Below, in pieces: positions 17,374 to 26,913 of a stretch of DNA of 39,615 nucleotides (the stretch's first letter is position 1; each line of letters opens with the position of its first letter). Source of the DNA: Thermoleophilia bacterium (GTDB lineage Bacteria; Actinomycetota; Thermoleophilia; Gaiellales; Gaiellaceae); NCBI GenBank assembly GCA_019683855.1, contig JADGHP010000002.1, forward strand, positions 1-39,615, in the 5' to 3' direction. The notes under the pieces are model-generated. The model saw only the letters and a list, made by a program, of their open reading frames with translations, did not search any database and had not been told where the DNA came from. The position numbers and the translations under genes are program-made.

Positions 17374-18504
17374 GTGGCGCGGGCGGGAGGCATCGGGATA
17401 CGCGCGGCCGTGGGCGGGCTCGGGGTCGGCATCGCGGTCGGCTGGAACATCGCTGCGCTCGGGGCGATCGCGACGCGGCTCAGCCGCGCCTACGACGTCG
17501 GGCTGGCGACGATCGGCCTCTTCGTCACCGTCCAGTTCGTGCTCCACATGCTGATGCAGGTCCCCGGCGGTCGCGCCGCCGACCGCTTCGGAGCGCGGAC
17601 GAGCGCGCTCGTCGGTCTCGGCCTGATCGCCGCCGGCAACGCGATCTCGCTCCCGGCACCGCACCCGGCGCTCGGCTTTGCCGGCCGCGCGATCGTCGGG
17701 CTCGGCACCGGCTTCGGCTTCGTCGGCGGCAGCGACTACATCCGCGCCCGCGGCGGCGGGCCCTTCCTCCAAGGGCTCTACGGTGGCGGCTCGGTGCTCG
17801 CCCCGGGCCTCGCGCTCGCGCTCGTGCCCGGCTTCGCGACCTGGACCGGCTTTCGCGCTCCCTACCTGAGCGCGATCGCGGTCGCGCTCGTGTGCGCCGT
17901 CGCGCTCGCGCTCGCCCCGCCGGCGCCGCGGACCGTCCGTCACGCCGGCGAGCATCTCGACGCGGGGCTCCTTCGCGACCGCCGCCTGCACCGGCTCGCG
18001 GCGATCCACACCGCCTCGTTCGGCTTCAGCGTGATCGTCGGGAACTGGGTCGTGACGCTGCTCGAGCGCCACGGGCAGCCCAAGGGCGTCGCCGCCGCGG
18101 CCGGCTCGCTGACGCTCCTGCTCGGGTTCCTCACGCGCGCCGGAGGCGGCCTGCTGCTGCGACGGGAAGACGCCTCGCGCTGGGTCGCGGCGAGCCTCGT
18201 CCTCGGCGGCGCGGGCGCGATCGCCCTCGCGCTCCCGCTGCCGCTCGCGGCGCTCGTCGCCGCGGCCGCGATCGTCGGTCTCGCCGCGGGGATCCCGTTC
18301 CCGATGGCCTTCACCGGCGCGGCCGCCGCGCGACCCGACGCCCCCGGCGCGGCGGTCGGCTTCGTCAACGCCTGGGCCTCGCTCGCGATCGTGGCGGGGA
18401 CGCCGCTCGTCGGCCTGACCTTCTCGCTCCCCGGCGACGGGCGGATCGGCTTCGTCGCGCTCGGCGGTCTCGCCGCGTTGGCCGCGCTCGCCACGCCGCG
18501 CTAG
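17374..18504 (+). CDS. MFS transporter (CynX/NarK-like)
   Basis: A 376-aa, roughly 11-12 helix major facilitator protein. The loop between helices 2 and 3 has the MFS motif A form GGRAADRFGAR (about 65-75). It is short and Ala/Leu/Gly rich, like cyanate/nitrate-type or uncharacterised MFS permeases. It ends 33 bp before the F420-type oxidoreductase gene on the same strand, and the -10 of that gene overlaps its stop codon. It could import a pyrimidine intermediate or export a product; the sequence does not say. Confidence 0.8.
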   Translation: MARAGGIGIRAAVGGLGVGIAVGWNIAALGAIATRLSRAYDVGLATIGLFVTVQFVLHMLMQVPGGRAADRFGARTSALVGLGLIAAGNAISLPAPHPALGFAGRAIVGLGTGFGFVGGSDYIRARGGGPFLQGLYGGGSVLAPGLALALVPGFATWTGFRAPYLSAIAVALVCAVALALAPPAPRTVRHAGEHLDAGLLRDRRLHRLAAIHTASFGFSVIVGNWVVTLLERHGQPKGVAAAAGSLTLLLGFLTRAGGGLLLRREDASRWVAASLVLGGAGAIALALPLPLAALVAAAAIVGLAAGIPFPMAFTGAAAARPDAPGAAVGFVNAWASLAIVAGTPLVGLTFSLPGDGRIGFVALGGLAALAALATPR

Positions 18505-18507
18505 GCT
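18502..18507 (+). promoter_or_regulatory. Putative -10 box of the LLM oxidoreductase
   Basis: TAGGCT overlapping the TAG stop of the MFS gene, 29 nt before the ATG. It would give the oxidoreductase its own short-leader transcript carrying the GAGGAGG site at 18524-18530. Confidence 0.4.
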
Positions 18508-18536
18508 CTGCGCGTCCGCGACCGAGGAGGGGCTCG

Positions 18537-19553
18537 ATGGAGTTCGGTGTCACCGTTCTGCCTGATCCGCCGTTTTCGCGCTGGCTCGAGCTGATCCAGC
18601 TCGCCGAGCGGCACGGCTTCGGCTACGCGTGGACGTACGACTCCCATGTGCTGTGGCAGGAGTCGATCCCGATGCTCGCCGTCGCGGCGCGCGAGACCTC
18701 GCGCATCAAGCTCGGGCACTTCGTCACCAACCCGGCGACGCGGGAGCCGACGGTGCTCGCCAGCGCGTACGCGACGCTGCACGACCTCTCCAACGGCAGG
18801 ATGGTGATGGGCATCGGCCGGGGCGACTCCGCCGTCCGCTACATCGGCCGCCAGCCGATGAAGGTGGCGGAGTTCGAGCGCGCGTGCGCGATGATCCGCG
18901 ACTTCATGAACGGGCGCGAGGTGAGCTGGAACGACAGGACGCTCCAGCTCAAGTGGGTGCGCCCGGAGCTGCCTGAGATCCCGATGTGGGTGGCCGGCTA
19001 CGGGCCGAGGGCGCTCGGGGTCGCCGGTCGCGTCGGCGACGGCGTGATCATCCAGCTCGCCGACCCGGAGATCATCCAGTGGATCATGGACACCGCGCGC
19101 AACGCGGCGGCCGAGGCGGGACGCGACCCGTCGAAGCTCCGCTGCATCGTCGGGGCGCCGAGCCACATCTCCGACGACCTTGCGGACGCCCGCGACCAGG
19201 TGCGCTGGTTCCCGGCGATGGTCTCGAACCACGTCATGGACCTGATCGAGCGCTACGGCGCCGACGGGAGCGCCGTGCCGCGGGCGCTCACCGACTACGT
19301 GCAGGCGCGCAAGTTCTACGACTACGACGAGCACTCGCGCGTCGGCGCGAAGCACGGGGAGTTCGTCACCGACGAGATCTGCGACCGCTTCTGCGTGCTC
19401 GGCACCCCCGAGCAGGCGAAGGCGAAGCTGCGCGAGCTCGAGGCGATCGGCGTCGACCAGTTCAACATCTACCTCATGACCCACGGACAGGAGCAGACGC
19501 TGCGGGCCTACGGCGACGAGATCATCCCGGAGCTCTCCGGCGTCGCCGCCTGA
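18537..19553 (+). CDS. F420-type LLM-family oxidoreductase (CPS_4043-like)
   Basis: A 338-aa single-domain luciferase-like (TIM barrel) oxidoreductase. EFGVTVLPDPPFSRW at the start, KLGHFVTNPATREPTV (about 57-72) and MVMGIGRGDSAVRY (about 91-104) resemble methylenetetrahydromethanopterin reductase (Mer) and the uncharacterised CPS_4043 (TIGR03842) family, as I recall it. Such proteins bind F420 and transfer hydride. The ATG has a strong GAGGAGG site 6 nt upstream. In this window it is the only oxidoreductase placed with cytosine deaminase, dihydropyrimidinase, an M20 hydrolase and pyrimidine-type transporters, while dihydropyrimidine dehydrogenase is missing. I infer it may reduce uracil/thymine with F420H2, or act on another ring compound. 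It does not look like the RutA monooxygenase. F420 use itself is inferred from family resemblance. Confidence 0.85.
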   Translation: MEFGVTVLPDPPFSRWLELIQLAERHGFGYAWTYDSHVLWQESIPMLAVAARETSRIKLGHFVTNPATREPTVLASAYATLHDLSNGRMVMGIGRGDSAVRYIGRQPMKVAEFERACAMIRDFMNGREVSWNDRTLQLKWVRPELPEIPMWVAGYGPRALGVAGRVGDGVIIQLADPEIIQWIMDTARNAAAEAGRDPSKLRCIVGAPSHISDDLADARDQVRWFPAMVSNHVMDLIERYGADGSAVPRALTDYVQARKFYDYDEHSRVGAKHGEFVTDEICDRFCVLGTPEQAKAKLRELEAIGVDQFNIYLMTHGQEQTLRAYGDEIIPELSGVAA

Positions 19554-19681
19554 GCCGGCCGGCGTGCCGGGGCTGCGGGCGCTCGTCGAGCTGCGGCAGG
19601 CGTGGCCGTTCTCGTTCACGGCCGACGGCGCGTTCGAGCGTGCCGTGGCCTTCCTCGACGAGGTGCTCGCGTCGGCGCCGA

Positions 19682-19687
19682 TACCAT
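19682..19687 (+). promoter_or_regulatory. Putative -10 box of tRNA-Cys
   Basis: TACCAT, 11 nt before the first base of the tRNA, a plausible distance for a short precursor leader. No clear -35 was seen. Confidence 0.35.
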
Positions 19688-19698
19688 GCACGTGGCGC

Positions 19699-19769
19699 GG
19701 CGCCTTGGCCGAGTGGTTAGGCACGGGTCTGCAAAACCCGGTACGCCGGTTCGACTCCGGCAGGCGCCT
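19699..19769 (+). tRNA. tRNA-Cys (GCA)
   Basis: A 71-nt cloverleaf. Acceptor arms GGCGCCT / AGGCGCC pair fully, the anticodon stem CGGGT/ACCCG holds loop CTGCAAA with anticodon GCA (19731-19733), and the T arm GCCGG-TTCGACT-CCGGC is intact. The discriminator base is T (U73), the known identity base of tRNA-Cys. CCA is not encoded. It sits alone, downstream of the LLM gene. Confidence 0.95.
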
Positions 19770-20143
19770 CTGCTGTTGCGGCCTCGAACGGGGACTGCCT
19801 GGCCCCAGCTGTACGGAGTCGTCTTGCTGGTGCCTGCCAGCGCAGAGGAGGGGACAGGCGACCGTCCCTCCCCCTGCTGCCGGCGCGGCGGTGCGCGGCT
19901 GACCCCCCAAAGGGGGGATTGCGGCACCTGGCGGAGACTGTAACGGTTGTCGCAATGAGCTGACTGCATAAGACCGATCAGTTGACAGAAGCCCACGGCG
20001 GCGTCGAGGAGCACGGAGCTGGCCGCGCCGCTGCGTCGCCTCCGCTTCAGGCTCGGGCTCCGCCGACGGCCGCTCGATCGTCGTCGAGCGTATGCGGCGC
20101 GCGCGACGCCACCCTCGTCCAAGCCGCGCGGAAGGGTGATGCG
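19770..20143 (+). other. 374-bp region between tRNA-Cys and the response regulator
   Basis: No supported gene. It contains a CCCCCC-AAA-GGGGGG hairpin (19903-19917), followed by a locally AT-richer stretch with a possible promoter (TTGTCG, 16-nt gap, TAAGAC, near 19948-19975). The leader of the response regulator would then be about 160 nt. Otherwise I see nothing in it. Confidence 0.45.
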
Positions 20144-20773
20144 ATGAGAACCAGGGTCCTCCTGGCAGACGACCACCGCCTGGTGCTCGACGGGGTCCGG
20201 CGCGCACTCGAGGACGCCGAGGACCTCGAGATCGTCGGCGAGGCCGTCCACGGCACCCAGGTCCTGCCGCTCGTGAATCGCCTGCGGCCGAACGTCGTCC
20301 TCCTCGACATCCGCATGGCCGGGATCGACGGGCTGACCCTCACCGAGCTGATCCGCAAGCGCTTCCCGGAGGTCAAGGTGATCGTGCTCTCGATCTACGC
20401 CGACAAGGAGCACATCGCTGCGGCGCTGAACCGGGGCGCCTCGGGCTACATCGTGAAGAGCGTCAACCCGAGCGACCTCGCCCCGGCGATCCGCCAGGCG
20501 ATGGAGCAGACCGTCTACCACGCGCTCGGCATGCCCGAGCCCACCCGGGACGCCGACCTGGGGCTCACCGAGCGCGAGCTCGTCGTCCTGCGCGCGGTCG
20601 CGCGCGGGGCTTCGAACGGCGCCATCGCGAAGGAGCTGTGGGTGACCGAGAAGACGGTCAAGTTCCACCTGACCAACATCTACGGCAAGCTCGGCGTGAC
20701 GAACCGAACCGAGGCCGCCCGGGCCGCGTTCCGGCACGGCATCGCCGAGAGCCCGCTCACCGAGACGATCTGA
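20144..20773 (+). CDS. NarL/LuxR-family response regulator, orphan
   Basis: A 209-aa two-domain regulator. The receiver domain (about 1-120) has the acidic pair D9/D10, phospho-acceptor D55 (VVLLDIRM), switch S83 and K105 (GYIVKSV). The C-terminal LuxR-type helix-turn-helix (about 142-205) contains LTERELVVLRAVARGASNGA followed by the recognition-helix region VTEKTVKFHLTNIYGKLGV. ATG with a GGAAGGG site. No histidine kinase gene lies within the window, so its partner is elsewhere. It probably acts as a phosphorylation-controlled transcription factor. Its targets are unknown; the neighbouring polyamine and pyrimidine genes are candidates only by position. Confidence 0.93.
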   Translation: MRTRVLLADDHRLVLDGVRRALEDAEDLEIVGEAVHGTQVLPLVNRLRPNVVLLDIRMAGIDGLTLTELIRKRFPEVKVIVLSIYADKEHIAAALNRGASGYIVKSVNPSDLAPAIRQAMEQTVYHALGMPEPTRDADLGLTERELVVLRAVARGASNGAIAKELWVTEKTVKFHLTNIYGKLGVTNRTEAARAAFRHGIAESPLTETI

Positions 20774-20883
20774 CGCGCCCGGCGGGCGCGAGCGGCGGCT
20801 GGCTGCGGCTCGAGCGCGTGTCGGACGCGGCGACGACGCTCGAGGTTTGGGCCGTCTGCGCCCGCGTCGGGACGTGACCGCGG

Positions 20884-21258
20884 TCACGTCGTGCAGCGCA
20901 CTCGCACCGAGCCGTCGCTGCGGTGCACGACCTCGATCGTCACCCCGAGCCCGGCCACCGCGTCGAGGTGGCGCGAGACGAAGCGGAGGCGCGGCGGCAC
21001 CGCCGCCGACACCGTGATTCCGTTGTTCGAGCACGCGATCACCGAGCCCTCGTCGATCCTCCCCGGGTCGAACCGGCGACTCTGGCCGGCGACGAGCTCG
21101 AGGACCGGCGTCTCGCTGAGCGACCCCGGCACGCGTCCCGGAGACGTGCCTCCCCAGGCGATCCACGCCTCGACCACGAGGAGCAGCGCCGCCAGCGCGG
21201 CGACCGCAAGCCAGGACGACCATCCCTCGTTCGGCGCTGGGCGACCCGCCGAAACCAT
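20884..21258 (-). CDS. Small membrane-anchored hypothetical protein, 124 aa
   Basis: One hydrophobic helix near residues 17-32 (LAVAALAALLLVVEAWIAW) is followed by an extracytoplasmic domain of about 90 residues with two cysteines (C75 region and C122), which could form a disulphide. I do not recognise the domain. ATG at 21258; a GTG one codon upstream is also possible. It is 155 bp after the start-side end of the aldehyde dehydrogenase gene on the same strand and may have its own promoter. Function unknown. Confidence 0.6.
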   Translation of the reverse strand: MVSAGRPAPNEGWSSWLAVAALAALLLVVEAWIAWGGTSPGRVPGSLSETPVLELVAGQSRRFDPGRIDEGSVIACSNNGITVSAAVPPRLRFVSRHLDAVAGLGVTIEVVHRSDGSVRVRCTT

Positions 21259-21413
21259 CACCGTACGGATAGCAGCTTCGCCGCGCCCCGTGGCCGGCGG
21301 CGGAGCCCGGGGCTGCGAGCGGCGTTCCCGCACGGCGACGAACGCGCCCTGCCCGATCAGCGGCCGTAGCGCGGTGCTTCGCTCGCAGTGCGAAGGAGGC
21401 GTGTCGCCGCGGG

Positions 21414-22853
21414 TCAGGCGAGCTTGAACGCGACGTGCTTGATCTGCGTGTACTCCTCCATCGAGTAGCTGGACATGTCCTTGCCGTAGCCGGACTGCTT
21501 GTAGCCGCCGTGCGGCATCTCGGAGGTGATCGGGAGCAGGTGGTCGTTCACCCAGACCGTCCCGAACTGGAGCTTCCGCACCGCGTTCATCGCGCGGCCG
21601 ACGTCGCGCGTCCAGACCGACGCCGCGAGCCCGTAGCGCACGTCGTTCGCCCAGCGGATCGCCTCGTCGTCGTCGGCGAAGCGCTGCACCGTCACCACCG
21701 GCCCGAACACCTCGTTCTGGACGATCTCGTCCTCCTGCTTCACGTCCACGACGACCGTCGGCTCGACGAAGAAGCCTCGGTCGCCGCGCGTGCCGCCCCC
21801 GGTGAGCACGGTGGCGCCCTTGGCGCGCTCGAGGAAGCCCAGCACCCGCTCTTGCTGCGCCTTCGAGATCACCGAGCCCATCTCGATCTCGTCGCTCGAC
21901 AGCGGATCGCCGACCTTGAGCGACTCGACCTGGGGCACCAGCTCCTCCAGCAGCGCGTCGTAGATGCGCGCACTGGCGATCACCCGCGAGCCCGCGGTGC
22001 AGTCCTGGCCGGAGTTCCAGTAGCCGGCGAGGCGGATCCCCTCGGCGACCGCTTTCGGGTCGGCGTCGTCGAAGACCACCATCGGCGCCTTGCCGCCCAG
22101 CTCCAGGTGGACGCGCTTGAGCGTGTCCGCCGCCGTGCGGGCGATGATCTTGCCGGTCTCGACGTCCCCGGTGAGGGAGACGAGCCGCACGTCCGGGTGC
22201 TGGACGATCCGCTCGCCTGCGGGCACGCCGTCGCCGGTCACCACCTGCAGCACGCCCGGCGGGATGACCTCCTCGGCGAGCTGCACGAACCGCAGCAGCG
22301 TGAGCGGCGTCTGCTCGGACGGCTTGAGGATCTGGACGTTGCCGGCTGCGAGCGCCGGGCCCATCTTCCAGACCGCCATCATCAGCGGGTAGTTCCAAGG
22401 GCAGATGCCGCCCACGATCCCGAGCGGCTCGCGCCGGATCAACGAGGTGTAGCCCTCGATGTACTCGCCGGCCGACTTGCCCTCGAGCTGCCGCGCCGCG
22501 CCCGCGAAGAAGCGGAGGTTGTCCGCGGAGAACGGCATCTCGTCGCGCGACGCCATCAGCGGCTTGCCGACGTTCAGCGACTCGAGCTGCGCGAGCTCCT
22601 CCGCGTGCTCGTCGAGGACGTCGGCGAGCTTGTGCAAGAGCTCGGAGCGCTCCTTCGGCGTCTTCTCGAGCCACTCCGGCAGCGCCTTCTTCGCCGCCTC
22701 GACCGCGCGGTCGACGTCCTCGGCGCCGCAGCGGGGGACCTCGGCGATCGTCTCGCCCGTGGCGGGGTTGATCACCTCCATCGTCTCGCCGGAGGCGGCG
22801 TCGACCCACTCGCCCCCGATGAAAGCCTTGTACGTGGTCGTGGTGGTGCTCAT
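21414..22853 (-). CDS. Gamma-aminobutyraldehyde-type dehydrogenase
   Basis: A 479-aa NAD(P)+-dependent aldehyde dehydrogenase of full length. N154 (CPWNYPL), E251 (LELGGKAP) and nucleophile C285 (SGQDCTA) are present. Sequence style and length are close to PatD/PuuC-type enzymes that oxidise 4-aminobutyraldehyde from putrescine to GABA. ATG with GGGAGG 6 nt upstream. It is the last gene of the gabT-pot operon, 17 nt after the permease stop. With the polyamine importer and GABA aminotransferase this gives putrescine uptake and conversion to succinate semialdehyde, although a putrescine aminotransferase/oxidase and a succinate-semialdehyde dehydrogenase are not in the window. Betaine-aldehyde activity cannot be excluded. 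Confidence 0.88.
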   Translation of the reverse strand: MSTTTTTYKAFIGGEWVDAASGETMEVINPATGETIAEVPRCGAEDVDRAVEAAKKALPEWLEKTPKERSELLHKLADVLDEHAEELAQLESLNVGKPLMASRDEMPFSADNLRFFAGAARQLEGKSAGEYIEGYTSLIRREPLGIVGGICPWNYPLMMAVWKMGPALAAGNVQILKPSEQTPLTLLRFVQLAEEVIPPGVLQVVTGDGVPAGERIVQHPDVRLVSLTGDVETGKIIARTAADTLKRVHLELGGKAPMVVFDDADPKAVAEGIRLAGYWNSGQDCTAGSRVIASARIYDALLEELVPQVESLKVGDPLSSDEIEMGSVISKAQQERVLGFLERAKGATVLTGGGTRGDRGFFVEPTVVVDVKQEDEIVQNEVFGPVVTVQRFADDDEAIRWANDVRYGLAASVWTRDVGRAMNAVRKLQFGTVWVNDHLLPITSEMPHGGYKQSGYGKDMSSYSMEEYTQIKHVAFKLA

Positions 22854-22870
22854 GGCATCCCTCCCGTGTG

Positions 22871-23716
22871 TCAGACCGCCGTGATCTGCGAAGACTCGAC
22901 CGCCTCGGTCACGTTCGCGGCGCCGCGCCGCAACACGCCGGTGTCGCGCATGAGGCGCTGCGCGAGCGCCACCGGGACGACGGTGAGCACGATCACCGCG
23001 AAGGCGATGGCGTTCACCTCGGGCAGGCGCTGGCCGAGGCGGATGTAGCCGAGGATGAGGAGCGGGAGCGTGTTCTGCGCGCCCGCCGTGAAGTAGGTGA
23101 CGACGACCTCGTCGAACGAGAGCGCGAACGCGAGCAGCCCGCCCGCGACGAGCGCCGTCGACAGGATCGGCCAGACGACGAAACGGAACGTCTGCCAGCC
23201 GTCCGCGCCCAGGTCGGCCGATGCCTCGAGCAGCGACGGCGACGAGCGACGCAGTCGCGCCAGCACGTTGTTGTAGACGATGACGACGCAGAAGGTGGCG
23301 TGCCCGATCACGATCGTCCACAGCGACAGGCTCATGTGGTTGAAGACGAAGAAGCTGTTGAGCGCCATACCGGTGATGATCCCCGGCAGCGCGATCGGGA
23401 GCACGAGCAGGAACGACACCGACTCGCGCCCGAAGAAGCGGAAGCGCGCGATGGCGAACGCGGCGGCGGAGCCGAGCACGAGCGCGGCGCCCGTGGCGAT
23501 CAACCCTGCGCGCACCGACAACCAGAGCGCGTCGCGCACCTCCTGGTCGTGCCAGGCTGCCCGAAACCAGCGCGTCGTGAAGCCCGGGATCGGCCAGCTC
23601 TGGATGTTCGACTCGTTGAACGCGTAGACGAGGATCAGCAGCAGCGGCACCCACAGGAACGCGGTCACGAGAGCCGCCCATGTCGCGAGAGCGAGACGGG
23701 TTCCGCGCGACTCCAT
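22871..23716 (-). CDS. potC: Polyamine-type ABC permease, PotC-like
   Basis: A 281-aa, six-helix inner-membrane permease. The EAA loop reads [22 protein letters not shown], and [13 protein letters not shown] is typical of PotC/PotI. ATG at 23716 (GTG one codon upstream possible) with no strong ribosome binding site. It follows the PotB-like gene in the same operon. Together they form the channel for a spermidine/putrescine-type importer. The family also includes Fe3+ and thiamin importers, but the binding protein and catabolic genes favour polyamines. Confidence 0.9.
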   Translation of the reverse strand: MESRGTRLALATWAALVTAFLWVPLLLILVYAFNESNIQSWPIPGFTTRWFRAAWHDQEVRDALWLSVRAGLIATGAALVLGSAAAFAIARFRFFGRESVSFLLVLPIALPGIITGMALNSFFVFNHMSLSLWTIVIGHATFCVVIVYNNVLARLRRSSPSLLEASADLGADGWQTFRFVVWPILSTALVAGGLLAFALSFDEVVVTYFTAGAQNTLPLLILGYIRLGQRLPEVNAIAFAVIVLTVVPVALAQRLMRDTGVLRRGAANVTEAVESSQITAV

Positions 23717-23790
23717 CACGAGAGCCTCGCGCGCCGGTCGCGCAGCCGCGAACGGCGCCTGCGTACACCGATGTCGGTGGCTGTGTACAC

Positions 23791-24690
23791 CTACATCGCC
23801 TCGAACGCGCCCAGCTTGCGGGCGATCAGCAGGTACACGGCCATCACGGCCAGGGGGATCGTCGCGAACGCCGCCGCGAAGGGGACGTTGTTCGAGATGC
23901 CAACCGACGAGTAGACGACGTTGCCGATGAACTGGGACGAGGAGCCGCCGGCGAGCATCGGCGTCACGTAGTCGCCGAGCGTGAGCGAGAAGGTGAAGAT
24001 CGAGCCGGCGACGACGCCCGGCAGCGCGAGCGGCAGCACGATCCGGCGGAACGTCTCGAAGCCGCGCGCGCCGAGGTCGCGCGACGCCTCGAGCAGCGAC
24101 TCCGGGATCCGCTCGAGGGCGCCGTAGACGGGCAGCACCATGAACGGCAGCCAGACGTACGAGAAGACGATCCAGACGGCCCAGTTCGAGTAGGCGAGGT
24201 GAAGCGGGCCGAGCCCGAGCTGGCGGAGCGTCCAGTTGAGCACGCCGTTCTGGTCGAGGATCAGGCGCCAGATATAGACGCGAATCAGGTAGCTCGACCA
24301 GAGCGGAAGCAGCACGGCGACGAAGAGGAACGCCCGCGTCCGCGGCCTGGCGAGCCGAGCCATGAAGTAGCCGAGCGGGAAGGCGAGGATCGCGTCGGTG
24401 ACCGTGACGGCGGCCGCGATCCCGATCGTGCGCAGCGCGATCGTCCGGTACGCGCTCGACTCGAAGATCGTGCGGAAGTTGTCGAGCGTCCAGTGGTGCT
24501 CGATCTCGGTGGTGAACGGATTGACCGTCCAGAACGAGGACACAAAGAGCGCCGCCAGCGAGGCGAGGTACACGAGCGCGAACGCGAGCAGGGGAGGGGC
24601 GAGCAGCACGAGTCCCTTCCCCCAGCGGTGGCGCCAAAAGACGCCCGTGAGGTAGAGCCGGGCCGCCCGGAGCGGACGGCCCGGCTGCAC
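23791..24690 (-). CDS. potB: Polyamine-type ABC permease, PotB-like
   Basis: A 299-aa membrane protein with about six helices and an N-terminal basic stretch. The EAA loop is [22 protein letters not shown], and [14 protein letters not shown] is characteristic of PotB/PotH permeases. GTG start at 24690, 33 nt after the binding-protein stop. A 74-bp gap separates it from potC and contains imperfect GTACACC inverted elements (23764-23790). Works with the PotC-like partner. Confidence 0.9.
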   Translation of the reverse strand: MQPGRPLRAARLYLTGVFWRHRWGKGLVLLAPPLLAFALVYLASLAALFVSSFWTVNPFTTEIEHHWTLDNFRTIFESSAYRTIALRTIGIAAAVTVTDAILAFPLGYFMARLARPRTRAFLFVAVLLPLWSSYLIRVYIWRLILDQNGVLNWTLRQLGLGPLHLAYSNWAVWIVFSYVWLPFMVLPVYGALERIPESLLEASRDLGARGFETFRRIVLPLALPGVVAGSIFTFSLTLGDYVTPMLAGGSSSQFIGNVVYSSVGISNNVPFAAAFATIPLAVMAVYLLIARKLGAFEAM

Positions 24691-24723
24691 CAGCTCAGCA
24701 GCTCTGACGGCCAGGACCTATCC

Positions 24724-25869
24724 CTATCCCTTCAGCTGCGTCCAGGCCTGCTGCCACTTCGTGTAGTCCATGCAGTCGTTGCGGCCGTTGCCGCACGCGG
24801 CGACCGGCGTCTTCCAGAACTTGATCGACTTGAAGTACGCCTCCGAGGCGCCGCAGTGGTACTTGGCCGCGGAGCCGGGCGAGAGCTTGTCCATGATCGG
24901 ACACGCCTTCACGTTCGCGGGCGTCTCGCCGAAGTAGATCGCCTGCTGCGCCTGCACCTTCGGCGTCGAGACCCACCGCATCCACAGGTAGGCGCAGTTC
25001 GGGTGCTTGGCGTGCGCGGACAGCATCCACGTGTCGGCCCAGCCGGTCGCGCCCTCCCTCGGGATCGTGTCCGCCACGGGCACCTTGTCCGCCTGCAGCG
25101 TGTTCGTCTGGTAGGGCCACGACGCGCCGAGAACAGCGTCGCCGTTCTTGAACAGGTCGATCTCGTCGGAGGCGAGCGCCCAGTACTTCTTGATCAGCGG
25201 CTTCTGCCGCCTGAGCAGGTTGACAGCCGCGTCGAACTGCTTCTGGTTCAGCTCGTACGGATCCGTGATCCCGAGCGACGGCTGCGCCTTCGAGAGGTAG
25301 AGGGCCGCGTCGGCGATCTGGATCGGGTTGTCCGGGACGGTGATCTTCCCCTTGTACTTGGGGCTGTAGAGCACGGACCAGCTCGTCGGCTTCGGCTTCA
25401 CCTTCTTCGTGTTGTAGAGCAGGGTGTTCGGGCCCCACTGGAGCGAGACGCCGTAGTGGACGCCATCGACCGTGTTGTGCGGCGGCGATTTGAGCGCCGG
25501 CGCGAAGTTCTTCCAGTCGGGGATCAGCTTGACGTTGACCGGCTGGACGTCGTGACCGTAGATGAGCCGCAGGCTCGCGTCGCCGGACGCCGACACCATG
25601 TCGTACTGGCTGCCGCCGCCCTGCCGCATCAGCGTCACCATCTCGTCCGACGAGCCCGCGTACTTCGCGTGCACCCGGCAGCCGGTCTTGCGCTCGAACG
25701 GCTTGACCCACTGGGGCTGCGTGTAGCCCTCCCACGCGACCAGGTTGAGCTGGCCTTCGCCCTTCCCGATCTTCGTCGGAAGGCCGCTGCTCGAGCTCAC
25801 GCCTGCCGCCGGCACGCACAGCGCCGCCGCGACGGCGGCGATCAGGACGTGCGCTCTGCGAATGCGCAT
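24724..25869 (-). CDS. potD: Spermidine/putrescine-type ABC binding protein, PotD-like
   Basis: A 381-aa exported binding protein. A signal peptide covers about residues 1-24 (VLIAAVAAALCVPAAG), without a good lipobox. LNLVAWEGYTQPQWVKPFERKTGC is the PotD/PotF-type opening (given in part), with YDMVSASGDASLRL and LQWGPNTLLYNT further on. Its ATG overlaps the stop of the ATPase gene (TGATG), so translation is coupled. Six or more cysteines occur (for example C63 region, CPIMDK, YHCG, ACGNGRNDC), probably paired outside the cell. Binds polyamines or a similar cation; specificity is not proven. Confidence 0.9.
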   Translation of the reverse strand: MRIRRAHVLIAAVAAALCVPAAGVSSSSGLPTKIGKGEGQLNLVAWEGYTQPQWVKPFERKTGCRVHAKYAGSSDEMVTLMRQGGGSQYDMVSASGDASLRLIYGHDVQPVNVKLIPDWKNFAPALKSPPHNTVDGVHYGVSLQWGPNTLLYNTKKVKPKPTSWSVLYSPKYKGKITVPDNPIQIADAALYLSKAQPSLGITDPYELNQKQFDAAVNLLRRQKPLIKKYWALASDEIDLFKNGDAVLGASWPYQTNTLQADKVPVADTIPREGATGWADTWMLSAHAKHPNCAYLWMRWVSTPKVQAQQAIYFGETPANVKACPIMDKLSPGSAAKYHCGASEAYFKSIKFWKTPVAACGNGRNDCMDYTKWQQAWTQLKG

Positions 25870-26906
25870 CACTGCTCGCTCTCCTCCTTGTGCGGGGTGA
25901 TCTCGAAGGTGTGCTCCGGCCGCCATCCCAGCCGGACTCTCTTGCCTCGAGCCTCGAGCGCCTCCTGCGACGAGGTCTCGAGGTTCTGGACGACGACGGC
26001 GAGCTCGCCTCCCGCGTCGAGCTCGACGACGTAGCGGGTCACCATCCCGACGTAGACGACGTCGCGGACGCGTCCCGCCTCGATCTCGTGGCCGGAGGGG
26101 AGGGTCGCTTCCTCCTCGACCATGTGGATCTTCTCCGGGCGGATCGTGAAGCGCCGGCCGCCGCGCTCGAGCACGTTCGAGACGCCGACGAAGCCGGCGA
26201 CGAACTCGGACCGCGGGTGCTCGTAGACCTCGGCCGGGGCGCCGACCTGCTCGATCCGGCCCTCGTTGAACACGGCCAGGCGGTCGCTCATGGTGAGCGC
26301 CTCCTCCTGGTCGTGCGTCACGTAGACGAAGGTGATGCCGAGCTCGCGCTGCAGCTCCTTGAGGAAGACCTGCATCTCCTGGCGCAGCTTGAGGTCGAGC
26401 GCGCCGAGCGGCTCGTCGAGCAGGAGGACGGGCGGCCCGTTCACGATCGCGCGCGCGAGCGCTACGCGCTGACGCTGGCCGCCGGAGAGCTGTGTCGGCT
26501 TGCGGCTGCCGAGCCCGGGCAGGCGGACGCGCTCGAGCACCTCGAGGGCGCGCTCGCGCCGCTCTCGCCGCGGCACGCCCTTCACGCGCAGCCCGTACTC
26601 GACGTTCTCCAGCACCGTCATGTGCGGGAAGAGGGCGTAGTCCTGGAAGACGGTGTTCACCGCCCGCTCGGAGGGGGCGGTCCGGGTGACGTCGACGCCC
26701 TGCAGCTCCACCCGTCCCGCGTCGGGGCGCTCGAAGCCGGCGATCACGCGCAGCGTCGTCGTCTTCCCCGACCCCGAGGGGCCCAGCAGGGTGAAGAACT
26801 CGCCCTCGGCGATGTCGAGGTCGATGCCGGCGATCGCGACGACGTTGCCGTAGGCGCGGCGGATTCCGAGCAGGCGGACGGCCGGCGTGTCCGCGCCGCG
26901 TGCCAC
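25869..26906 (-). CDS. potA: Polyamine-type ABC ATP-binding protein, PotA-like
   Basis: A 345-aa ATPase with nucleotide-binding and TOBE domains. Walker A is [10 protein letters not shown]-loop [13 protein letters not shown], signature LSGGQRQR, Walker [12 protein letters not shown] and H-loop [15 protein letters not shown]. The C-terminal TOBE-like region ([12 protein letters not shown]) is that of PotA-type importers. GTG at 26906, 7 nt after the aminotransferase stop, is preferred; a TTG at 26936 overlapping that gene would add 10 residues. Energises polyamine uptake. Confidence 0.93.
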   Translation of the reverse strand: MARGADTPAVRLLGIRRAYGNVVAIAGIDLDIAEGEFFTLLGPSGSGKTTTLRVIAGFERPDAGRVELQGVDVTRTAPSERAVNTVFQDYALFPHMTVLENVEYGLRVKGVPRRERRERALEVLERVRLPGLGSRKPTQLSGGQRQRVALARAIVNGPPVLLLDEPLGALDLKLRQEMQVFLKELQRELGITFVYVTHDQEEALTMSDRLAVFNEGRIEQVGAPAEVYEHPRSEFVAGFVGVSNVLERGGRRFTIRPEKIHMVEEEATLPSGHEIEAGRVRDVVYVGMVTRYVVELDAGGELAVVVQNLETSSQEALEARGKRVRLGWRPEHTFEITPHKEESEQ

Positions 26907-26913
26907 CGCCGCC

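Noticed and set aside
18537-19553. LLM protein as RutA pyrimidine monooxygenase
   Set aside because: The sequence is Mer-like and lacks the RutA features I recall, and the neighbours belong to the reductive, not the Rut, pathway.
19564-19902. Open frame after the LLM oxidoreductase
   Set aside because: The first 40 codons look protein-like, but the frame runs straight through tRNA-Cys, so it cannot be a normal gene; at most it is a remnant.
20774-20877. Protein-like tail (SGGWLRLERVSDAATTLEVWAVCARVGT region) after the response regulator
   Set aside because: It has no independent start and is in a different frame from the regulator. It could be the end of a decayed secreted-protein gene, but there is too little to support a call.
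23756-23796. GTACACC-containing inverted elements between potB and potC
   Set aside because: The symmetry is imperfect and short; it could be chance, so no regulatory feature is called.
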